DNA from: CAYTAP01 sp964435775
GTDB taxonomy: Bacteria; Planctomycetota; Phycisphaerae; Tepidisphaerales; Tepidisphaeraceae
Length of the DNA stretch: 6,201 nt
Direction: 5' to 3'
Assembly (NCBI GenBank): GCA_964435775.1
Contig: CAYTAP010000169.1
Span: 1 to 6,201, forward strand
Numbering within the stretch: the stretch's first letter is position 1; every line of letters begins with the position of its first letter. The notes beneath the pieces were generated by a model that ran no database searches, was not told the origin of the DNA, and saw only the letters and a list, made by a program, of their open reading frames with translations. Below, piece by piece: positions 1 to 4,340 of this stretch. A program made the translations under genes and the position numbers.

Positions 1-138
1 AGAGGCGGGTTGGTGGGAATAACGATCCATAATGAACAACGACGGCCTCTTTTGCGCAGCAAAAAATTGTTATTTTGTACTTTACTTTATGGGTGAACGA
101 AGCTACGGTCGTCACAGACATGGGTGGATTTTCGGCAG

Positions 139-147
139 TGATACAAT
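139..147 (+). promoter_or_regulatory. Candidate extended -10 promoter for the multi-hairpin RNA
   Basis: TG at 139-140, one base, then TACAAT at 142-147 gives an extended -10 box with one mismatch to TATAAT. It would start transcription at about 153-156. No good -35 hexamer lies 16-18 bases upstream (around 119-124), which extended -10 promoters can tolerate. An AT-rich block at 60-90 lies further upstream. The placement just before a run of hairpins that ends in an intrinsic terminator is the main support. The start point is an inference, and a promoter in the AT-rich block is an alternative. Confidence 0.4.
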
Positions 148-153
148 ATTGAT

Positions 154-342
154 AGGCTCGTTGGGTTGAACAGGCCCGTGAGTCTCATTGTCGGGGCTTT
201 CTCCGAAGAAGGTTCTCCCCCTCCTTCTTCACCCCCGACATCTGTTAGGACATGATATTGCCCGGCTCTCCCTCCCGGGCAAGGTTCCCCATCACTGGGG
301 ACCACGGGCCGCAGATCTCCCCATCTGCGGCCTCTTTTATTT
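154..342 (+). ncRNA. Probable structured small RNA or terminating 5' leader with C-rich loops
   Basis: About 190 nt contain four consecutive hairpins and no credible protein. Hairpin A pairs 189-196 with 233-240 (8 bp) and, inside it, 205-212 with 223-230 (8 bp, loop 213-222). Hairpin B pairs 258-265 with 275-282 (8 bp, loop 266-274). Hairpin C pairs 283-290 with 297-303, with one bulge. Hairpin D is the terminator, 307-316 with 323-332. Bases 173-180 (GGCCCGTG) can also pair perfectly with 303-310, closing a multi-branched domain around A, B and C and taking four bases from the foot of the terminator stem. The loops of A, B and D all show CTCCC, complementary to Shine-Dalgarno sequence. This resembles anti-SD sRNAs such as the C-rich-loop RNAs of Staphylococcus and the CcsR RNAs of Rhodobacter, by form only. 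I did not recognise conserved motifs of 6S RNA, SRP RNA, RNase P, tmRNA or cobalamin and SAM riboswitches. Because it lies just upstream of a heme operon on the same strand, a regulated leader is equally possible. The 5' end is approximate. Confidence 0.5.
307..342 (+). terminator. Rho-independent terminator
   Basis: A perfect 10-bp stem, 307-316 (GGCCGCAGAT) with 323-332 (ATCTGCGGCC), has a 6-base CTCCCC loop and is followed directly by TCTTTTATTT (333-342). The T-rich tail is only on the + side, so the terminator acts on + strand transcripts. It ends the structured RNA about 105 bases before the first gene. The lower four base pairs of its stem compete with an upstream segment (173-180), so termination could in principle be conditional. 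Confidence 0.82.
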
Positions 343-418
343 GTCCGGCGCGTGTTTTTAGCCGGACAACGCGCGAAACCCACGTCGGCGGACGCGTAAC
401 TTTCGGCTTTTGCCGGAC
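341..418 (+). promoter_or_regulatory. Post-terminator leader with two mutually exclusive hairpins
   Basis: A 9-bp perfect stem pairs 341-349 (TTGTCCGGC) with 361-369 (GCCGGACAA) around an 11-base loop containing a T run. The same strand segment GTCCGGC (343-349) can instead pair with a second copy of GCCGGAC at 412-418. A short CGGC/GCCG hairpin with a TTTT loop sits at 404-415. The first hairpin has no T tract after it, so it is not an ordinary terminator. The region leads straight into the precorrin-2 dehydrogenase start and could be part of its 5' untranslated region. A regulatory role is inferred from the alternative pairings only. Confidence 0.3.
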
Positions 419-446
419 GCCCAAGCCCGATAGGATGCGAGTTGTG

Positions 447-1115
447 ATGCATGCGGACTATCCCATTTTCCTGGATGTGAGCGATCGTCTGGTTGTCGTC
501 GTGGGCGGCGGGTCGGCGGCCGGGCGGAAGGTGCGCGGGCTTGTCGATGCCGGCGCGCAACGAATTCGCGTCGTGGCGCCGCAGATCGATGTGACGCTAC
601 CTCTGACAATCGAGCGTGTCGTCGCGCCGTATCGGATCGAACATCTTGATGGGGCGTCGCTCGTATTCGCCGCTGCCAATGATCCGCGGATCAACGATGC
701 CGTGGCGAGAGATGCGCATGGCCGGGGGATTCTGGTCAATCGCGCGGATGCCGAGGCGCACTGGGGCGAGCGCGGCGACTTCGTCACATCGGCGGCGCTG
801 CGGCGTGGGCCGGTGAGGATGGGCGTGATTGCGGGGGCGCCGATGGTCGCCATTCGCCTGCGCGACCGGATTGGGGAATGGATCGATCCACAGTGGATGG
901 CGCTGGCGGAGGTGGGGACGGCGCTTCGCCCGGGGATTTTGGATCCAGCCCTCACGCCGGAACAGCGCGAAGGGATTTACGAGGATCTGCTTTCATCGGA
1001 GGCGATGGCGATCGCCGGGGAGGAAGGGGCGGCGGGGGTGATCCAATGGCTGGTCGGGCGTCATCCCGAACTGGGGCTGAGCGCCCAGCGCAGGCCGGAG
1101 AAGGAAGAGCTGTAG
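447..1115 (+). CDS. Precorrin-2 dehydrogenase / siroheme synthase N-terminal (MET8, CysG-B type)
   Basis: A 222-residue cytoplasmic enzyme expected to oxidise precorrin-2 to sirohydrochlorin with NAD+; family members often also insert iron to give siroheme. Residues 4-11 (DYPIFLDV) and the nucleotide-binding stretch 16-28 (VVVVGGG followed by AGRK) are the family hallmark at the N-terminus of the Rossmann domain. VNRAD (97-101) corresponds to the VNVxD segment of CysG, so Asp101 is the likely counterpart of the catalytic Asp104 of Salmonella CysG. The length suits a stand-alone dehydrogenase without the methyltransferase half. One oddity is that the usual S/T-GG-xSP motif after the Rossmann fold reads GVIAGAP (126-132), shorter and lacking the serines. 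I chose ATG 447 because AGGA (432-435) lies 11 bases before it and family proteins start shortly before the YPIFLD motif. ATG 435 is an alternative adding four residues. An upstream ATG at 252 would run through the terminator and is unlikely. First gene of a three-gene tetrapyrrole operon. Confidence 0.82.
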   Translation: MHADYPIFLDVSDRLVVVVGGGSAAGRKVRGLVDAGAQRIRVVAPQIDVTLPLTIERVVAPYRIEHLDGASLVFAAANDPRINDAVARDAHGRGILVNRADAEAHWGERGDFVTSAALRRGPVRMGVIAGAPMVAIRLRDRIGEWIDPQWMALAEVGTALRPGILDPALTPEQREGIYEDLLSSEAMAIAGEEGAAGVIQWLVGRHPELGLSAQRRPEKEEL

Positions 1116-1121
1116 TCGAGC

Positions 1122-1931
1122 ATGCCGACGGGCGGTCAAATTGTGTTGCTGCTGGCGGCGGTGGTTGTATTCGCCGTCGGGGCGGGCGCGTCGATCTCGC
1201 GCCGTTGGACGTGTCGCGCGGGCGTCAACGCGCTTGTCCGGGGGTGTTTGCTCGGCGGGCTGGGGATGACGCTCATCGTGCTCATCTGGCATGCCATCGG
1301 ACGGCAGGATTGGGTGCCGATCGGGGATAATTTCGATGCGCTGCTCTGGCTGGCGGTGTTGCTGTCGCTGTTTGTCATCTACATCCAGGGATCGACACGG
1401 ACGGGCGGAGTCGATGGTTTTGTCATCCCGGTGGTCATCGCGCTGATGCTGGGGGCGGGGTATTTCGGGACGCGCGAGTATCAGCGCTATCACCCTCTGG
1501 TCCATGACATCTGGTCGTGGGTCCATCGCGTGACCGCGTACGGCGGGGCGGCGGCGTTTGCGATCGCGGCGGCCGGTGGGGCGGTGTACATGCTCAAGAG
1601 TCGGCGGCTGCGGCGCAAGACGCCTTTGACGGCGAGATGGGGAAGCCTTGAAGGATTGGAAAGCCTGACGTTGATCGGCGTGACCCTGGGGTTTGCGCTC
1701 CTGACCATCGGGTTGATCACGGGATTGGTGCTCATCGTGGCCGATCACCAGCGGACGAGCACCCTCAAGCTGGTCATGGCGTGCGGCGCCTGGGCCATTT
1801 ATGCCCTGGTGCTTCATACGCCGATCAACCCACAACTTCGCGGGCGCAAGACGGCGATGCTCAGCATCGCGGGGTTCGTGCTGATCGCCGGCGCGGTGGT
1901 GGCGGTGCAGTACGCGGGGGGTGGGTCGTGA
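1122..1931 (+). CDS. HemX/CcsA-family integral membrane protein
   Basis: A 269-residue polytopic protein with eight probable membrane helices, at about 6-25, 41-59, 72-88, 98-115, 136-158, 184-206, 214-231 and 245-263. Family features are PIGDNFDALLW (66-76), matching the P-x-x-N-x-x-E-S segment of CcsA proteins; a helix-start histidine in WVHRVTAYGG (133-142); SLEGLESL (175-182) followed by GFALLTIGLITG (190-201); and a late histidine in VLHTP (230-234). The tryptophan-rich WGxxWxWDPKE heme-handling motif that should follow ITG is absent, replaced by polar VADHQRTSTLK (206-216). This favours a HemX-like role over cytochrome c heme ligation. In Bacillus, HemX is encoded beside hemA and lowers glutamyl-tRNA reductase levels; that function is inferred here from the same gene pairing. 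The ATG lies 6 bases after the previous stop, with AAGGAAGAG at 1101-1109 as ribosome binding site. The stop overlaps the hemA start by 4 bases. Confidence 0.75.
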   Translation: MPTGGQIVLLLAAVVVFAVGAGASISRRWTCRAGVNALVRGCLLGGLGMTLIVLIWHAIGRQDWVPIGDNFDALLWLAVLLSLFVIYIQGSTRTGGVDGFVIPVVIALMLGAGYFGTREYQRYHPLVHDIWSWVHRVTAYGGAAAFAIAAAGGAVYMLKSRRLRRKTPLTARWGSLEGLESLTLIGVTLGFALLTIGLITGLVLIVADHQRTSTLKLVMACGAWAIYALVLHTPINPQLRGRKTAMLSIAGFVLIAGAVVAVQYAGGGS

Positions 1932-3247
1932 TTGGACAACTGCTTCTTGTGGGATTGAACCATGCGACCGCGCCTCTGGCGGTACGGGAGAAACTGGCGT
2001 TTGCCGCCGGGCAAAGGCCGGAGGCGATGGCGGCGCTGCGCGAGCGTTTTGACGGATGCGAGACCGTTCTGCTGTCCACATGCAACCGGGTGGAGTTGTA
2101 CATCGCCGCCCACTCCCCGGATGCGACGCCGGCGGAGTCGGTCATCGAATTTCTGGCGGAGTATCACGGCTTGTCGGCGGAGGAGTTTCGGGGCCACCTG
2201 TATCAAAAGTCGGGTGATGAGGTGACGAGCCACCTGTTTACGGTCGCGTCATCGCTGGATTCGATGGTCGTGGGGGAGACGCAGATTCTCGGTCAGGTGC
2301 GCGATGCATACGATGTCGCCCGGCGGATCGGTGCGACGGGAACCACGCTCAATCCACTTTTCCAGCGTGCGCTGGCGGTGGGCAAGCAGGTCATGAATGA
2401 GACGGCGATCGGGGAGGGTCGCGTCAGCGTCGCCAGCGCGGCGGTGGATTACGCGAAGCAGATTTTTGATCAGTTCGGGGACAAGATGGTTTTGAGCATC
2501 GGCGCGGGGAAGATGGCGGTGCTCGTCCTGCGGTATTTCGCGGCGCTTCGCCCGGGCGGGCTGCTTGTGTGCAACCGCGATCCGGGCAAGAGCGCGTCAT
2601 TGTCGGAGCAATTCGGAGGGATGCCGGCGGCGTTTGAACGGCTGAATGAACACCTGACGGCGGCCGACATTGTGGTGACCAGCACGGGCTCGAACCATCC
2701 GATCATCACGCGGGAGCTGTTTGAGCCTCTCGTCAAGGCGCGCCGGTATCGACCGATTTTTCTGATCGACATCGCCATGCCGCGCGATGTTGAACCAGCG
2801 GTGGGGGAGCTTGAGAACGTGTATCTGTACAACATCGACGATTTGCAGCAGGTCGTGGCGCGAACGCAGTCACAGCGCAATGGATCGGTCGATGCGGCGC
2901 GACGCATGGTTGAGAGCCAGGTTGAAGATTTCGCGCAGTGGGAACGGGCGCGGGGCATGGGGCCGGTGATCCACGAACTGTCGCGCCGCTATCATGAGGT
3001 CGCGCGGGAGGAATTGAACCGCACGCTGAGCAAGCTGCCGAACATCAAGCCGGAGGAACGGGCGCACATGGAGGAGTTGTCGCGCAGGCTGGTGAACAAG
3101 CTGCTGCACGATCCGATCAAGGCGCTGCGGGAGGCCGATGGGGTTCACATCCAGCCGGAGCAATATCTGCATGCGATGCGGAAGTTGTTTCGGTTGGAGG
3201 ATGACGGTGAGGGCGAGACGAAGCGAGGAGAAGGCAGTAGGCAGTAG
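1928..3247 (+). CDS. hemA: Glutamyl-tRNA reductase
   Basis: A 439-residue cytoplasmic enzyme that reduces the glutamyl group of Glu-tRNA(Glu) to glutamate-1-semialdehyde with NADPH, the first committed step of C5-pathway tetrapyrrole synthesis. The N-terminal catalytic domain holds VGLNHATAPLAVREKLAF (8-25) and STCNRVELY (50-58), with Cys52 as the thioester nucleophile. SLDSMVVGETQILGQV (109-124) and GRVSVASAAV (164-173) are further signatures. The NADPH domain has SIGAGKMA (190-197), CNRD (215-218) and IDIAMPRDVEP (280-290). A helical dimerisation domain follows from about 315 to 423. Length is normal for the family. The GTG at 1928 is preferred: it overlaps the preceding stop as GTGA, suggesting translational coupling, has a G-rich ribosome binding site at 1916-1921, and places the VGLNH motif near the N-terminus. 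The last residues (GSRQ) and the stop are encoded inside a 7-nt tandem/palindromic repeat, so the extreme C-terminus looks repeat-derived. Confidence 0.96.
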   Translation: MIGQLLLVGLNHATAPLAVREKLAFAAGQRPEAMAALRERFDGCETVLLSTCNRVELYIAAHSPDATPAESVIEFLAEYHGLSAEEFRGHLYQKSGDEVTSHLFTVASSLDSMVVGETQILGQVRDAYDVARRIGATGTTLNPLFQRALAVGKQVMNETAIGEGRVSVASAAVDYAKQIFDQFGDKMVLSIGAGKMAVLVLRYFAALRPGGLLVCNRDPGKSASLSEQFGGMPAAFERLNEHLTAADIVVTSTGSNHPIITRELFEPLVKARRYRPIFLIDIAMPRDVEPAVGELENVYLYNIDDLQQVVARTQSQRNGSVDAARRMVESQVEDFAQWERARGMGPVIHELSRRYHEVAREELNRTLSKLPNIKPEERAHMEELSRRLVNKLLHDPIKALREADGVHIQPEQYLHAMRKLFRLEDDGEGETKRGEGSRQ

Positions 3248-3297
3248 GCAGAAGTTGAATACAAATCCATTTCTGCCTTCTGCCTACTGCCTACTGC
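3233..3297. repeat. Palindromic heptanucleotide repeat (REP-like)
   Basis: Bases 3234-3254 are a perfect 21-bp inverted repeat of 3277-3297, separated by 22 bases. The left arm is made of 7-nt units GGCAGTA, GGCAGTA, GGCAGAA starting at 3233. The right side reads TTCTGCC, TTCTGCC, TACTGCC, TACTGC from 3271 to 3297, which has one more TTCTGCC unit than the left arm. It overlaps the hemA stop codon (3245-3247) and fills much of the gap between the convergent hemA and DUF6065 genes. It would form a strong stem-loop in either transcript, but neither side is followed by a T tract, so it is not a classical terminator. It may still pause polymerase or protect the hemA mRNA 3' end. The form suggests a dispersed genomic repeat. 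Confidence 0.85.
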
Positions 3298-3354
3298 GAT
3301 ACTCACGCTCCGGCATGCGATTCACGCCTGATGCGCGTTACATGCCCTCGGGGG

Positions 3355-4170
3355 CTATTTCCCCGTCATCCATTTTCCGCCGCTCACTTTGGGGGGCGTG
3401 AGTTTCGTCGCGTGTTGCGGCGCGGATTGTTGGCCACGGACATCCTGGCCGCGGAAGTAATCCTTTTGCCAGTCGGTTGGTTTGACCTGCCCTTGCCGCT
3501 TGGCGTCGTGGAACATTTTGCGCGACTGATGCCATTCGGTGTAGGACTGATGGACCTCGGGATCATCGCTGAGGCGTTTGTAGCAAACGTCGGCCTGTTC
3601 AAGATCGGCGCCGATGTTGCCGGCGACGGGGATGATCTGGAGCAGCGGCTCCCCGGCTTCAAAGCGGACGGGTTCGCATGGTTCCATCAGCTTCCAGTTC
3701 ATGGTGAAGGACATGCTCATCCAGTCGGTTTCGACGATCGCCGTGAGCGGGTGGGCGTGGCGCTTGAAATAGTTCGGTGGGCCGGTGACGAGGAGCCGCG
3801 AGCCGGCCGGCTGCGTGCGGATGAGGAACGGTGTGTTCCATGTGATGATTCCCTGGCCGAACTGGTTGTTGATCCACCCGCCCCAGAGGTCCGGCGAGGC
3901 GTCGAACTTGAAGTCGATGTTGCCCGGTGTGTTTTGCCCGCGCCAAAAAGCGCTGAAGCCGACGGGGTTCAGGATTTGCCACCCGACCTGATTGGCCATC
4001 GTCAAGGGCAGGCAGCGATAGGCGAATGCGTTGGGCGTCGCGTCCATCCAGTCGCGCCGCCAGTCGGCCCAGCGCCACGCCCAGCCGGTCCCGTCGTCGC
4101 GGTTGTCTCGGAAAAGCGCATCGTCACAAATCTGATACACCGTGATTTTGAATGGGGGGGATGAATCCAT
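3355..4170 (-). CDS. DUF6065 family protein, function unknown
   Basis: A 271-residue soluble protein without signal peptide or membrane helix. I recognise the DUF6065 pattern across almost the whole length: a start running into CYQI-like VYQICDDA (11-18), RDWMDATPNAFAYRCLPL (39-56), MANQVGWQILNPVGFSAFW (58-76), FGQGIITW (104-111), PFLIRT then LLVTGPPNYFK (114-136), IVETDW (145-150), FTMNWKL (155-161), VRFEAGEPL (168-176), and a C-terminal DPEV...W..SR...F...WQKDYFRG (203-241). There are 15 tryptophans (about 5.5%), unusually many. No catalytic motif from a known enzyme class is visible, and I assign no reaction. The ATG at 4168-4170 has AAGG seven bases upstream (CCTT at 4178-4181 on the + strand). 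It lies downstream of the O-antigen ligase gene on the same strand, but 170 bases and a large palindrome separate them, so co-transcription is uncertain. Residues 243-271 follow the recognised domain and look like a disordered tail. Confidence 0.85.
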   Translation of the reverse strand: MDSSPPFKITVYQICDDALFRDNRDDGTGWAWRWADWRRDWMDATPNAFAYRCLPLTMANQVGWQILNPVGFSAFWRGQNTPGNIDFKFDASPDLWGGWINNQFGQGIITWNTPFLIRTQPAGSRLLVTGPPNYFKRHAHPLTAIVETDWMSMSFTMNWKLMEPCEPVRFEAGEPLLQIIPVAGNIGADLEQADVCYKRLSDDPEVHQSYTEWHQSRKMFHDAKRQGQVKPTDWQKDYFRGQDVRGQQSAPQHATKLTPPKVSGGKWMTGK

Positions 4171-4218
4171 GAGTAAACCTTGGAGGAATATATCGAGTGT
4201 GTTGGGACCAATGTATTT

Positions 4219-4292
4219 CGTAGGGTCCGTGGTGCCCCGCGGACCATTGTCGCGAGGGAAACAATGGTCCGCGGGGTACCACGGACCCTACG
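4219..4292. repeat. Large inverted repeat with nested palindromes (REP/MITE-like)
   Basis: Bases 4219-4250 and 4261-4292 are 32-base inverted copies differing at one position (G4234 against T4277, a G-U pair in RNA), around a 10-base loop CGCGAGGGAA. Within each arm GGTCCGTGG-type and CCGCGGACC-type segments are also complementary, so each arm can fold by itself and the element can form a single long hairpin or two smaller ones. It sits between two minus-strand genes, 48 bases after the ligase stop and 48 bases before the DUF6065 start. No T tract follows it on the minus strand, and no transposase is present. A mobile palindromic element or an mRNA-stabilising hairpin are both possible. Confidence 0.85.
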
Positions 4293-4340
4293 CGAAAATG
4301 CAAAAGCGTGCCGGCGCACCTGGCTGGCGTGCCGCTCATC

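Noticed and set aside
1..53. Terminator formed by AGAGGC (1-6) and GCCTCT (45-50) with following T residues
   Set aside because: Only six pairs with a 38-base loop. It could be the tail of a structure that begins before the window, but cannot be supported from what is visible.
154..342. Assignment of the structured RNA to 6S RNA, SRP RNA, RNase P RNA, tmRNA or a cobalamin/SAM riboswitch
   Set aside because: None of the conserved core motifs of these families is visible, and the layout of consecutive hairpins inside one closing helix does not match the 6S rod with central bubble.
252..446. N-terminal extension of the precorrin-2 dehydrogenase from ATG 252
   Set aside because: It would translate through the intrinsic terminator and several hairpins, its residues show no family similarity, and good starts exist at 435 and 447.
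1781..1927. Longer hemA reading frame starting at ATG 1781
   Set aside because: It lies wholly within the preceding membrane protein gene, gives an Arg/Gly-rich out-of-frame peptide, and the GTG at 1928 matches the family N-terminus and a 4-nt overlap.
993..2081. 362-residue open frame on the minus strand
   Set aside because: It is antisense to three well-supported genes, with Arg/Pro/His-rich low-complexity composition typical of a GC-rich shadow frame.
3312..3346. GGCATG/CATGCC inverted repeat between hemA and the DUF6065 gene
   Set aside because: Six base pairs with a 23-base spacer and no T tract; expected by chance.
3331..4164. 277-residue open frame on the plus strand
   Set aside because: It is the complement of the DUF6065 gene, which shows clear family motifs on the other strand.
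4187..4192. Minus-strand TATATT as a -10 box for the DUF6065 gene
   Set aside because: It lies only 16 bases from the start codon, so the transcript would have almost no room for a ribosome binding site, and no -35 is found at proper spacing.
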